Assembly (NCBI GenBank): GCA_020137815.1
Contig: CM035359.1
Location: 246,001-310,000 of the forward strand
Direction: 5' to 3'
DNA from: Hormiphora californensis
Lineage: Eukaryota > Ctenophora > Tentaculata > Cydippida > Pleurobrachiidae
Length of the DNA: 64,000 nucleotides
Position 1 is the first letter of the stretch; each line of letters opens with the position of its first letter. The translations under genes and the position numbers were made by a program. Of the stretch, positions 34,477 to 45,914 are shown piece after piece. The notes under the pieces are model-generated. The model was not told where the DNA came from and searched no databases. It saw nothing but the letters and a program-made list of their open reading frames with translations.

Positions 34477-34683
34477 TCACCCCGATGATTTGTTCTCCAT
34501 TCCTTCCTTCACCTGATCTTTAAACCCATCACACGGCCCTCTCATACTCTCCTCCTGAATACAACACTCTACAAGTCTGTCAATCACATCTTCACATTTC
34601 TCAACCCGGTATTGATACCGGGCTAAACAGGTCTGGAGAGAACACGCTATGGGCTGACAAGGATGCTTCTTCTTCTTGGACAT
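34477..34683 (-). CDS. CMC4: CMC4-like twin Cx9C mitochondrial protein
   Basis: A 68-residue single-exon frame. It has the CHCH fold signature of two Cys-x9-Cys motifs, C9-C19 and C30-C40, plus extra cysteines at 14, 41 and 51 as in the CMC4/p8-MTCP1 family. KHPCQPIACSLQTCLA aligns with the N-terminal helix of that family and PCDGF with its conserved VCSGF-type end. Such proteins are imported into the mitochondrial intermembrane space and oxidised by the MIA40 relay. Upstream on the minus strand, TCTCTTGTTTAG just before the ATG could be a 3' splice site of a leader intron. It lies about 425 bases downstream of the vezatin-like gene on the same strand. Confidence 0.9.
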   Translation of the reverse strand: MSKKKKHPCQPIACSLQTCLARYQYRVEKCEDVIDRLVECCIQEESMRGPCDGFKDQVKEGMENKSSG

Positions 34684-35107
34684 GAGGAGCTAAACAAGAG
34701 AGAGTTTGAAAGAATTTGGGGTGGGAAATGGGGCTTGAATTATAGGTGGGAGGTTTATGCAGGAAGCTCAATGTGTGTGCACTTGGAATTTCGCATACAA
34801 AACAAGTGTACAGCAGCAGTACTGGTGTTGACAGAATATTAGCAGCATAATATTGCTCTACACAGAACACCGAAAAACTGTTTTTTGAGTAAAACAAAAA
34901 AAATAAAGCTGATAGTAAAACGTTTTAAATAACAAAAAAGATATTAAGATAGATAAATAAACGTGTAAAAGAAGTGTTTGTGTGTACAAAAAAAACAACA
35001 ATCACAGCTCGAAACTGACCCATTCCCCTTCCTAGTTCAATGTTCAACTGCCGGCATCATATTCTGTTCAGTTCATACCCGCAATTTCGTCGATATCAGT
35101 TGAACAT

Positions 35108-37748
35108 TTACTGCCTGTCAATAGCCCCCATGAAATCTGCTCCTTCACCAACATTTCCAATGCCCTCATCATTTACTCCTTCATCAACAATTTCAATGCC
35201 CTCATCATTTACTCCTTCATCAATATCATCATCGTGATCGTCCTCTGACAGATCCCCAAACGCCTCCCCTACAACCTCCTCACCTCGTTGTAGCAACATG
35301 GAGGGGGGAAGTGAAAAGAGGAGAGGATTGAAACCGATGGGTGCTTGTCGAGGATCCTCTTGAGATCCAACACTTTCAACATCACTTCCCCTGTGCTCCA
35401 TCTCCTGAGGGAAAGAGATATGTAGAAGAAAGTGGCTACAAAGTACAATACAAATAGGAAGAATTTGTAGACAAAAAAGGCTCAGATGTGTGAAACATCC
35501 TCACAAACAGTCAATCAAACAAATGCAAATATATGTACCCTAATTTCCTCTTTAGTTGGATTTAGTAATCCAGTTTTTTTGAACTCGTTATAGTCAGGCT
35601 CGTAGAGAGATGTGGGGTTAACTTCCATAACATGACGTAGTTCCTCCAACATCAGCTTGTTATCGTGTCTGGGGGGATAATAGGTGAACAAACACATTAA
35701 TCTGTACAACTACTGCAGGAGTCGGGACGTTTTGTTATACCGTGCGGGGCTATACAAATGCCCCCTCCCTCTTAGATTAACATAAAGATCTGCAGATAGA
35801 GTTTTGGGATGCTGACCTCCTTTCTCAGTATTTTAGTTACATATTTTATCCTATGGCCGAAATTTTAGTAGACTTTTGTTATGTTGTATATGCGTGTGTG
35901 CTTTGTGTGCAGTGTGCTCGTGTGTGTACAATTGGGCTTCCTTTTTACGTGTATCATATTACAATATGGAGAGAGAGTTAGTTAGAGTGGAGAGAGAGAA
36001 TTTGTTAGAATCGAGAGAACCGATGTTATGAATCCAATTTACTTTCAAACTCTGACCGAGTAACTGACATTCCTTATAATTACAGAACTGAACCAAATAC
36101 CAATGATAATTTGAACTTGATATTGCCGGGATATGAATGATATGTGCAAATTCATAAATTTTGACCCCCACCGGGCCCCCCACCCCGACTGACCTAGTGG
36201 TGCTTCTACATACTCTCTCACCTGCCCAACTTTCAACCTGCCCAACTCTCACCTGTGCCTTAGCAGATTAATTTCCATTTCATCATCAGAGTCGAGCCCA
36301 CCAACTTCCTCATCCTCTTTCTCCTTGCCTACCCCGGTAAAAACCAAATTACCCTGTTGAACGTATGGAACGATCGGTTTAGCCTCCCCTCCCCCATCCT
36401 CGATCTCCTCCACCCCTCCTCCTTCCCTTTCTCCCTTCTCCTTCACATCTTCTGCAGATGACGTCATGACTTCAATCGCAGCAAGAGTGTTTTGTGCCAC
36501 ATCCAAGTTGATCTTGATCAGCGATATAAACTTCTCCCCCACCTCATCTCCACCAGAGTTGGCTACCTCCCTGCACCTCATAGTTGCCTACATTTAGAGA
36601 GGAGTGTAGGAGTTGGAGCTGGTGACGTAGTGCCCTCCCAGCACTCGCTGGACCAGGTGTCATATCAATATTGGGATCAGATACGGTCGAGGGAGAGGAC
36701 AGGGTGATACTATCCGGAACTGAGATTAGAGTCTCATAGTGCCGCTTGATTTGGTGTTCCGTGAAGGACAGGAGAACAGCGAGATCGGTTAGTTTCGTGA
36801 TTGCTGTCGGCAGGTAAAACACATCAACTTCCCCGCAAGACCAACTCTGTCTAAATGTTCCAACAACCACCTTCCACAGCACCTCACTCCCAACATGCTC
36901 AACTAGTTTCAGATAGTACCGGAGCGTGTGACTGGTATAAGAACCGGAGAAGATTTCCACATCATCTTGGAGGCAAAGGTATCTGTTAACACAATCCATG
37001 TCGGAAGTCATCTGAAAGTTCTTCAGAAGCCACTGTATCATGTCCCTGTGTGCTCGGTAAACATCGTTCAGCGCCTCAAATAGAGCAACTCGGAGTTGGT
37101 GATGCTCCAAAATGCTGCCCTCAGCGGCTTCCACGCTATCCAATCTCGCCCAAGTTAGCCCAGCAGCGTGGGTCGTCTTGGCAACTTGACAATCCCGGAG
37201 AAAGGAGACAATCACTTTGGTGGTTTGTTTGAACTTCGGAGGTGTTCACAGTAGTTGTTGAGAGGAGTCAGGGAGAGAGAGACTTGGGAGTGGAAAAAGT
37301 AGAGGGAGAGTAGCAGGAGGATGCAATAAATCGATGTTGTAATCGTGGACTGAGTAAGGAAAATGTATCCTGTAATTGGAGTTATGATACAACCTGCTAC
37401 GGCGAAGAGCATGAAGACAGAAGAGTTGAGGGATGATTTTAATGTTTCTGATCCCTCCAAATGTGAAATGTGATTGGCGTGTAATGTCAAAAGATTTGGC
37501 ACAATGGTCTGTCTGATTTCACGGAGTTTTGAAGTTGAGGTACTGAAAAACTGCCGAAAAGATTTAATAAGTTCATCCAATTGTCCTGGTCCAAGTTTAG
37601 ATGAGACATCGACACTCATTTTGGAAGGTTTTGAATCTGGTTGGATGTTAGTTTCTGCTCTCCCCATCGTCTCAGTATCTGTCATTCCGATTTCTTTCAG
37701 GTACTGATGGAGTGGCGAGTTTTCCAATACAACCTCGCCATCCGCCAT
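35108..37748 (-). CDS. VEZT: vezatin-like adherens-junction protein, two frameshifts
   Basis: The N-terminus GEVVLENSPLHQYLKEIGMTD matches the vezatin start. Segments: 37748 to about 37240 (two hydrophobic helices around residues 118-158), about 37240 to 36600, about 36590-36253, then clean exons 35668-35539 and 35404-35108. The middle segment carries LRVALFEALNDVYRAHRDM, WLLKNFQM and CVNRYLCLQDD at the spacing of vezatin; the next carries FISLIKINLDVAQNTL; exon 35668-35539 encodes LMLEELRHVMEVNP. The acidic C-terminus ends AIDRQ. Vezatin is a two-pass membrane protein linking cadherin-catenin complexes to myosin VIIA. Odd: the reading frame shifts by one base near 37215-37248 and back near 36560-36600, with no room for a normal intron. 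Either two assembly errors or inactivation; the long conserved frames favour errors. Confidence 0.8.
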
Positions 37749-38092
37749 TTACTAAGTTCTTAACAGTTACAAAATAGAAACGAAAATTTAATCTTTGACC
37801 TCCGTCCTCCCTGATTTTATGAGCAAACAAAACCAGAACCTAAGTCCTAATTCATGAACATCTGGATTATAGAAGCTGGAAGGCAATGCTAAGTAAAATG
37901 CTAATTCTAGAGGGTCGTACTGCAATGGGCTTTCTCGATGAATAGCGCGTTTTCTCTCGTGGATTACAATTTGGTGCAGCCTGCAGGGATCAGAATTCCA
38001 CCTTAGGCGACGGCTGCCAAAAAATTGGCATATGTTACAGACCCCAATTCATCGCCGCGTTCAGTGTGGGACAAGGTAGCCCTTCTCAAGCT
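37749..38092. other. vezatin-like upstream region
   Basis: About 340 bases without an open frame of interest, between the vezatin-like start codon and a LINE 3' end. Presumably includes the promoter; no clear TATA box. Confidence 0.4.
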
Positions 38093-38390
38093 TACAAAAT
38101 ATATTTTAATAAAGCCAAAAATAACAATAACAATAACAATAACAATAACATTTAACATTTATAAATCGCTTTTGAGCGAAAAGTGTTTATCTCGATCGAC
38201 TTATACTAAAGCGTCCTTTCGATCAAAACTCGCTTTCTAAAGCGCATCTTCGTATGAATGTCCTTCCGAAAGTCCTCGTTGTCATATAATTAAATACATA
38301 GTTAATAAGTTAATTAAAAAACAGCATAAACATAACAAAGACGACAGGAATTTCAAAAAATAACGAAAACTGAAAACTGCATCTGCTTTA
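38093..38390 (-). mobile_element. isolated 3' end of an L2/CR1-like LINE
   Basis: About 250 bases matching, in inverted orientation, the 3' end of the plus-strand LINE at 45240-45510. Shared strings include AGGACTTTCGGAAGGACATT, AGTATAAGTCGATCGAGATA and the terminal (TGTTAT)n tail. A tail of short tandem repeats is typical of CR1/L2 elements. This is a severely 5'-truncated insertion. Confidence 0.75.
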
Positions 38391-38397
38391 ATAAGGA

Positions 38398-39055
38398 ACC
38401 ATAATAAAGTTCAAGAGCCTCCAAGAGCACCCAAGAGCGCACACGATCGAAGAGAGACCACACCTGAGAGCGCACCACACCCAAAAGAGACCTCATCCAA
38501 GAGCGCACCACCTCCAGAAGACACCACTTCAAGAGCGCACCACATCAAAGAGAGCTCCCCATCCAGAAGATACCACGCGCAGGGGACACCACGCGCAGAA
38601 GAGACCAGCGCGGCGTTGCATTTGCGCGTGCGGTCTCTTCTGCGCGTGGTGTCCCCTGCGCGCGGTGTCTTCTGCATGGGGAGCTCTCTTTGATGTGGTG
38701 CACTCTTCAAGTGGTGTCTTTTGGAGGTGGTGCGCTCTGGAAAACGTTAAAATCTGGGTGCCTTTCATTGCTAACAATTCGTAGTTTTAGCGCGCGCGAC
38801 GGGTTAGGGCTATCCGTTAGGGTCTGGTTAGGGTTTGGTTTGGGGTTATCGGTTAGGGCTATCGATTCTCTAACAGATACCGTTTAGTTTACTCAAATTG
38901 GCCATGTGGTTGCGTGGCTATAGCCGTTTGAAAAAAGTCGGTCTAAGTGTACTCTTTTGGTAGCGCGCACCTGTAAACACGCTGCAAGGCACCCAGATTA
39001 TAATCGCGCCCGTGCGCTCTTGGATGGGGTGCGCTCTTGAACTTTATTATGGCAC
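38398..39055. mobile_element. element with 20-bp terminal inverted repeats
   Basis: CCATAATAAAGTTCAAGAGC at the left is exactly mirrored at the right (GCTCTTGAACTTTATTATGG). The interior holds multiple copies of AAGAGCGCACCAC with GAAGACACCAC, and their inversions at 38590-38750. The TTAGGG-containing GGTTAGGGTTTGG stretch at 38800-38850 is unique sequence. No obvious target duplication. Confidence 0.7.
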
Positions 39056-39183
39056 CGCGGACGACTGAGGGCAGAAGGCAGCAGCGGTCGGGATGACAGT
39101 ATCTACCAAATAGACTAAATCTTTTATTTATATAATTTATTGACCCCGTTTGTTTAATTTATTATTGACATTGTAAGTGTGTG

Positions 39184-39409
39184 TAAAGTCGGATTTTTTG
39201 AAACTGTCACCCCCCTGGGTATTTTCAAATTTCGTAAATGACCATAAATCAGGTTCCTGACGAGATAGAGACTTGAAATTTGGAGGTTAAAAAGATCTTG
39301 CTAAGTTCTTCCGAACCTCCAAATTTCAAGTCTCTATCTTATCAGGAACCTGAGATATGGCAAATTTTGTTATTTCAGGGGGGTGACAGTTTCAAAAAAT
39401 CCGACTTTA
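39184..39409. mobile_element. palindromic MITE with TA duplication
   Basis: AAGTCGGATTTTTTGAAACT and CACCCCCCTG at the left are mirrored at the right, with TA on each side. Inner arms pair GAGACTTGAAATTTGGAGGT with its complement around a short loop near 39290. Size and TA duplication fit a Tc1/mariner-type MITE. Confidence 0.75.
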
Positions 39410-39553
39410 CCACTATTTATATTACAAGTTTACAAGTTTACAAGTTTACAAAATTAGATTCGGCATACAATGCATTATAAAGACAAATATACCACGTTCT
39501 CAGCATGATGCTTCTACGTACAATGATGTGAATGATGCAGTGACCAACATTCA

Positions 39554-41203
39554 CTACCCAGGGGGGAGCAGTGTAACCAATGAGTTGTCGTTGGGACTCC
39601 TGTAGCCCCGAACTGGAGGGTGATCAGGTATACCATCCAGGAACTTGCCGAGAGAAACTTTGAGATCCTCTAGTGTTTCGCATCTTCGAACTTCTTTCGG
39701 CATCCTATTGAAGAGCTTGACTGACCTCACTGAGAATGATCCTTCCCTGATGGTCTCAATTGAATCTTGGGCCGAAGTGTAAAGGTCCGGGTATTCAGCT
39801 AGGAGACCTCGCCGTGGATGAACCTTGAATGACTCGTCCACGGGCCTGGTGGTATGGTTCGGGACGAGTCCATGATATACTTTCCAGAGATGGATTATCA
39901 TGAATCGCTCCCGTCGCCGTTGAAGTGACTGGATCCCCAGGAACTTGAGCCTCTCCCAGTAGTCCATCCCGATGCACTCCTCGATCCGCCGCGTAAAGAA
40001 TCTCTGGACTCCCTCGAGCTTAGCGATGTTACTAATCGTTGTGGGAGACCAGAGAGCCGAACAGTATTCTAGCTTTGGCCTGACCAATGCCTTGAAAAGT
40101 GTTATCATCGTTCGTTTCGACCGGTTTCTGAACACTCCGAGGGCCCATCCAGCGATCCTCTTGGCCTCTGTTGCGATGGTTGCGATGTGGAAATCGAACT
40201 TTCCATCCTCTGTCAGGTATATCCCAAGGTCTTTTACTCCGAATTCTGCTTCGATGATATCTCCGTTCGGGTTGAAGTAGAAATAGCATTCAGCATTGAA
40301 AGGTAGATCTCTCAGTGGCTTCGTGGAGTTTAACCTGTAGTTCAGGACCTGAAACTTTTTCTCGTGGAGAGCCATGTTGTTCTTCCGGCTCCACTCCTCT
40401 ATCAAGTTCAAGTCTCTCTGGAGGCTGTCCCTATCGTTCAGGTCCCTGATATCTTGACCAATCTTGGTATCATCAGCGAAAGTTCCAAGTTTTCCGGTCG
40501 TTCCTGATACCAGATCGGTAATGTAGATAATGAACAATAGTGGGCCCAAGACTGATCCTTGAATGACACTGCTGATCACCGCCTCCATCCTCGATCTGCA
40601 TCCTTCCAATACGACAGTCTGCGATCTTCCTGTGAGAAAAGCTTGTATCCACATGAACAGCTTCCCAGTTACTCCATACCTTTGAAGCTTTTGAAGAAGG
40701 ACTTGAATATCAACTTTGTCAAAAGCCTTCTCAAAATCTATGTAGGCTACGTCTACTTCTAGTCCACTGTTCAGACTCTCCAGAATCGTGTCGTAGTGTA
40801 ACAGTAGCTGTGTGAGACAGCTCCGACCAGCCCGAAAACCATGCTGCTCCTCATTCAGGATTCCACTGTTCTCCACGTAGTCCGAAAGTTGTGTCCTCAC
40901 TACTCTCTCAAATGTCTTGACCAGATGCGAAGTTAGTGCAACTGGGCGGTAGTTCTCTGGTTGACATTTGTTGCCCTTCTTGAAAATTGGGGCAATCTGC
41001 TGCTCCTTGAGTTGTTGAGGTATAAAGCCGGCCTCAAATGAGCGACTCCAGAGTTTCCATAACGGGTATGCCAGTACTCCTCTGCAGTCATGGAGAATCT
41101 TTGCGGGAATATCTCCATCCGGCGCAGCAGAATGAGGATTCAGTTCCGCAAGGGCCTCCTTGATAGTAGATGGGTTAAAGATGATTTCTGAGATGCTCTC
41201 CTG
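39554..41203 (-). pseudogene. LINE reverse transcriptase portion
   Basis: The frame continues directly after the TGA. Ordered RT motifs are present: ENYRPVALTSHLVKTFE, HGFRAGRSCLTQLL, VAYIDFEKAFDKVD, IQGSVLGPLLFIIYITDL and the catalytic FADD in GTFADDTKI. All catalytic aspartates are retained. The stop is at 39554. Without recoding of the upstream TGA this part would not be translated together with the endonuclease. Confidence 0.85.
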
Positions 41204-42556
41204 TCATTGAGCTATCCCCTCTAGGGCCTCGTCCGCATCAACTGTTGTTGGGTCACTGAAAACCTTGACATACTGGTCCTGAAGGAGTTCAGCTTTCAGG
41301 ACAGGGTCATCAGTCAGCGTGCCGTCTTCCTTCAGAAGGGGACCCACGTTTGTCTTGACTTTCCTCTTATTCTTGGCATAAGAGAAAAAGTACTTAGGGT
41401 TCTCCTTGATCTTCGAAACAGCTTCATCCTCTTCAGAGTTGATCTGCTGCAGAAGATGTTGTCGAATTTCTTCCACACATCTCTGTACACGAGCAAGTAG
41501 TTTCTCGATCCTTGACGGGCTTGCTTTCTCGCTCCTCCTCTTCTTGATCTGCCTATTTAGCCGTCTCCGCTTTGATTTTAATTTAATGAGTATCCTATCT
41601 TTCTCAGGATGCCTCCTAGGCCCTTTTTTCGTGGGCGAGTAATGGCAGGTCACCTGTAGGACTGTAAGGGTCAGGAGGTGAGTGAATGCGGTGATTGGAT
41701 CGTGATTCTCAGCTCTTTCACACTCATTCCACAAAACATCCCAATCAATCTCTCCCAATTTCTCTCGTATCATATTCATATCTCCCCTATGAAGGTTGAT
41801 ACCCGAAAAAGACTGAGGATCTAAAAGTCCCTTTTTACCCTCAGATCTCCGTGTCAGGTTATAACCCAACACTCCTGTAACAGTCTTGTGATCAGAGATT
41901 ATCTCTGTCTCCTCTACGTCCGTAAACACAAAATAGTTTGGCCTATTCGTGAGGATAATATCAAGAACATTCGACCCCCTCGTTGGTTTCACCACTACTT
42001 GGGTCAGGAAATTCGCTTGACAGAATACATCCGTCGATGCACAGTTCCGATCTCCCTCGATGTGCTCCCAATTATGATGAGGGAGGTTTAGGTCTCCCAG
42101 TATGAATAAATCAGGCGCCGCCTTTCCCCTGGAACATTTCTCGATGAAGCCCTCGAGCACCTCTAGCAAGTAGTGATACTCTCCAGTTCGGTAGATGGAC
42201 CCAATCACGGTGTGTGAATTAGACAGATACACCGCCGCGACATTATTGTTGTCGTCTCCCCAGGAAAAGTCCTCTGTAACTGTGAGAGAGTTGTTGATGT
42301 AGAGTGCTGAACCTCCTCCTCCTCTTGTCTCGCGATCCGATCTGTAGAGCGAGTAACCCGGGACATTGACTTCTGCGTCACAGACTCTGCCATCCCACCA
42401 GGTTTCCGTCAGGGCTAAAGCCATGATTGGGAAGTCTGGGTCAGTCAGTTGGTCCCGTATATACCTCATTTTCCACTTCACGCTGCTAGCAGCCGAGGGG
42501 TTGAGGCTCCTGCCGTTGATGAGGAGCAGCTTGGAGAAGTCTATCCTGCTCCCCAT
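41204..42556 (-). pseudogene. LINE endonuclease portion, ends at a premature TGA
   Basis: An AP-type endonuclease (EEP fold) from the ATG at 42556. Catalytic landmarks are present: LLINGRSL, the Glu in ALTETWWDG, GDLN in LFILGDLNLPHHNW and SDH in IISDHKTV. It is followed by a basic linker (KSKRRRLNRQIKKRRSEK) leading toward the RT. It stops at TGA (GIAQ-stop), and the next codons continue the same frame into the RT. This makes a single-lesion LINE copy. Confidence 0.85.
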
Positions 42557-43064
42557 TCCGGCTGGACAAGCTGCCTTTATGTTCGCTGGCTCTGTGTCAG
42601 CTGTATTCCCGGAGGGAGCTGCAGCGAAACGTTGGTTGGAGAAGTGGCTTGATGCATCCCGACTTCTCTCGCCACTAGAGCCGGAAGGGATTCCGTTAGC
42701 CTCTGGAGGCCAATATCGGCCGACCCCCCCTCCTTATATAATATATAAAATTTTTATTCAAATTTTTGGCTGCACCGCGCGGCGACGGTCGCAGAGATAA
42801 TCCAAAAAGTTTTGCGCGTTACGTTCACCATTGGCGCGCGCTTTTCTTTTGGGCGAGAATTTCCCTCGTCCGCGTTTTTTTCAAATCGCGGTTTGCGTTT
42901 TGAATTTTCATTTTTGATTTTGCCTTTGGCATGCGCTGCAGACCCCAAGTGCGCGCGTTTTCCACGGCTTCTAGGGCATAGGCCAAATTTTGCCTTTTCG
43001 ACTTCCCTTCTGTTGAAAGTTGAAAGTTTAAACTTTTGTTCTCTCGCGCTTTTATTTTTTTCTG

Positions 43065-44183
43065 GGTAACTACAGACCTGTCAGCAACCTACCATTCCTT
43101 GGCAAGCTCATTGAAAAGTGTGCAGCTGATCAGTTCGTCAAGCATCTGGAGGATAACAACCTTCTATCGAGACATCAATCTGCATATAGACAGCATAAAA
43201 GCTGTGAAACTGCCACCCTACGCATATTTGACGATTTGCTAACACTGACGGACGAAAGATCGAAGGTGGTGCTCCTGTTATTAGACTTGAGTGCGGCTTT
43301 CGATACGGTGAACCACTCGACACTCCTCAAACGATTGGAGCAGCTATATGGTGTCAGTGATACCTCTCTTGACTGGTTCCGGAGTTACCTTACGGGTAGG
43401 GGTGCTTCTGTGATGGTGGGTGAGTTGAAATCGGCTTTTACTGAGTTGACTATTGGAGTGCCTCAGGGATCGATTCTGGGTCCTATTCTGTTCATATGCT
43501 ACACGAAGGAGCTGGAACTAATTGCTGAGAAACACGGAGTAGGTATTCATTTTTACGCAGATGATACCCAGGTATACGCTGCATATTCAGCGGATGACTT
43601 CTCTGATATTGAACAGAAGTTGCAGGCCTGCATTTCGGATATACAGGCCTGGCTCACGACTAATTTTCTCCAACTGAACCCTACAAAGACTGAAGTTATG
43701 ATCCTATCTCCCAGAGGAAGTACCTCTGTAGACTCAGTACAGCTGTTCAAAGAGGGCACACCCACTGTGGTCACCAACTCGGCAAGGAATCTGGGGGTGT
43801 ACTTTGACTCTAAACTCTCCATGGATGAACATGTGTTGAAGGTGGTCAATGCATGTAAGTCCACTCTGGTTAATTTATGGAGAATCGCCGGGAAGTTGTC
43901 GCGAAGACTAAGAACATTACTAGTCTGCAGCTTGATCCACTCCAAAATGGATTACTGTAACTCCCTGATGACCGGAATGACAAAGAAGAACGTACAAGAG
44001 CTTCAAAAGATCCAAAATGCCGCATCACGTTTCATCTATGGCCAGAGGCGTTGGCGAGGTACGACCCAGCTACGGAAGGAGCTTCATTTCCTCCCGGTCT
44101 CTGAGCGAATTGAGTATAAAACCTGTGTTCTGGTATTCAAATGCTTAAACGGACTTGCACCCGACTATCTTAGTGGGAGTTGA
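43065..44183 (+). pseudogene. 5'-truncated L2/CR1-like reverse transcriptase
   Basis: The frame opens inside the RT domain at GNYRPVSNLPFLGKLIEK, with no start codon and no endonuclease, so the copy is 5' truncated. RT motifs continue: QSAYRQHKSCETA, LLDLSAAFDTVNH, GVPQGSILGPILF and YADDTQVY with the catalytic aspartates intact, then ERIEYKTCVLVFKCLNGLAP. It ends at a stop after DYLSGS, short of the usual C-terminus. It is clearly a different lineage from the minus-strand LINE. Confidence 0.85.
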
Positions 44184-44340
44184 TTGGTTTCTTTTTTGTG
44201 ACGGATCCCCAGAACTCGGTAAAAAAAGAGCCTGGGTTAAAAAATCAAAAAAGCAAAGAAAAAAAAGAATTAAAAAAATTTAAAAAAAAATCAAAAAATC
44301 AAAAAATCAAAAAATCAAAAAGAGGCAATAATAAAAAGAA

Positions 44341-44375
<35 letters not shown>

Positions 44376-44409
44376 CCCACCCTTCTTTCTCTCAACCTCT
44401 TTTCTTCTA

Positions 44410-44451
<42 letters not shown>

Positions 44452-45515
44452 TTGTGTGTGCGTGTGTGTGTATGTTTGTATGTATGTGTGTGTTTGTTCT
44501 CTTTCTCGAGCGGTTAAGGGAACAGGATCTTCACTTCATCTGGACCTTATTTGGCATGGTTCCCAAGAAGTTTCACTCTATCACGGCCATGGGCCAAACT
44601 GGTAAACGGACTTTCACTCAGGTTGTATATTTCTGTATCATTGCTCGGCTTTTTACCTAGGTTTGGGTATAGTCCAATTTTCTACTCGAGTGGCGGGGTG
44701 CCGGGCACTTAATTCTTTTCTCTGGTCTTGTCTTGGTGGTATGGGGCTTGATCCTGGTATCACTGGATAGGTCTCTGCCTTGTCGAGCGTCACTGGTTCA
44801 GCCAGTTTCACATCTGTTTAGCGAGTTGGTGTGTGGCGACCTGTCGCTTGAGTGGGAAATTGGACTTTAGTTTGTATTTTGCTATCTTTGGATCCCTTGA
44901 TCCAAGAGCGTTTTATATCTTTCTGAACTGCATTTGCAGTTGTGGTTGCTCTTTCAATTTTCGTTTCATGTAGAAATCTATCAACTCTCTATTCACAGGA
45001 TATCACATCACTATGTTGCCAAAAGGGATTTGAAGTCTTATCGTTCACTATCATACTCTGCAAGACACGAGTAAACCATTTTTCAAGACCAAGCTCAACA
45101 TTAAACCTGATTAAGACCTCATCTTTTCCATGACGTGCACACCTTATTGAGACTGGTGTAGTAATTTTTTACGTTGAGATCTATGGCCTCTGTTGCGCTA
45201 TATTTTTCTAGACTTTTGTATGATTCTATCTTGTGGATATTCAGTGTTCAGTTTATGCTGTTTTGATTAACTTATTAACTATTTATTAATTATATGTGAC
45301 AGTTTATGCTGTTTTTTAATTAACTTATTAACTATGTATTTAATTATATGACAAAGAGGACTTTCGGAAGGACATTCATACGAAGATGCGCTTTAGAAAG
45401 CGAGTTTTGATCGAAAGGACGCTTTAGTATAAGTCGATCGAGATAAACACTTTTCGCTCAAAAGCGATTTATAAATGTTAAATGTTATTGTTATTGTTAT
45501 TGTTATTTTATTGAA
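43065..45515 (+). mobile_element. truncated L2/CR1-like LINE with 3' tail
   Basis: Runs from the truncated RT through an A-rich stretch with a pure A-run at about 44347-44374, a (TG)n tract at 44410-44490 and a long 3' region to a (TGTTAT)n tail at about 45484-45510. The last 250 bases match, inverted, 38093-38345. The A-rich and TG-rich blocks may be later insertions. Confidence 0.65.
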
Positions 45516-45544
45516 AGCCAAGAGCTCTCAGAATCAAGCTCTCA

Positions 45545-45770
45545 GCACCAAGAAAAACTCCCTGAAAATAGCTTCTTATTTCTTGTTTTGACAATCCAAC
45601 AATCTCCCCGAGGCGCACAAGAGCCTGCAGCACTCCTTTTACGTGCGATGCAGGCCCATGTACGAGAGATTTTGACAGCTACAGGGAATTGAACTCGACC
45701 TTGTATATCTGAGCTTTCACCTACCATTAGGTACTCTCCCAACAAGGCGTCCAGGTTGGGTTTGAGCGAA
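45545..45770 (-). repeat. possible second tRNA-related SINE
   Basis: On the minus strand a segment reads GAGAGTACCTAATGGTAGG, then ATATACAAGGTCGAGTTCAA and TTCCCTGTAGCTGTCA, echoing the A-box, B-box and 3' end of the SINE at 24964. Stems are imperfect, so this is tentative. Confidence 0.3.
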
Positions 45771-45914
45771 CAAAAAACTTAAAACCTGCTCAGGAGTCTC
45801 CTATCGTGTCATAGATTTTCGAGATACTAGTAAATTGTTGTATTGTAAATTGCTGTACTGTAAGTTGCTCAAGAGTCACGAAAAAAGTATTGTTGTTGTA
45901 TAATTTCGAGGTGA

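Larger units (their letters stand above)
39554..42730 (-). mobile_element. CR1/L2-group LINE, nearly intact ORF2
   Basis: A single reading frame spans 42556-39554 (about 1000 codons) and carries an endonuclease, then a reverse transcriptase, then a typical C-terminal region (GVQRFFTRRIEECIG, MPKEVRR). It is interrupted only by one TGA at 41204-41206. The frame stays open upstream of the ATG to a TAA near 42733 without an obvious ORF1, so the copy may be 5' truncated. The 3' side below 39554 is occupied by other repeats. Confidence 0.85.

Noticed and set aside
38800-38860. Telomere-like TTAGGG motifs
   Set aside because: Only a few scattered GGTTAGGG copies with irregular spacing inside a transposable element; not an interstitial telomere array.
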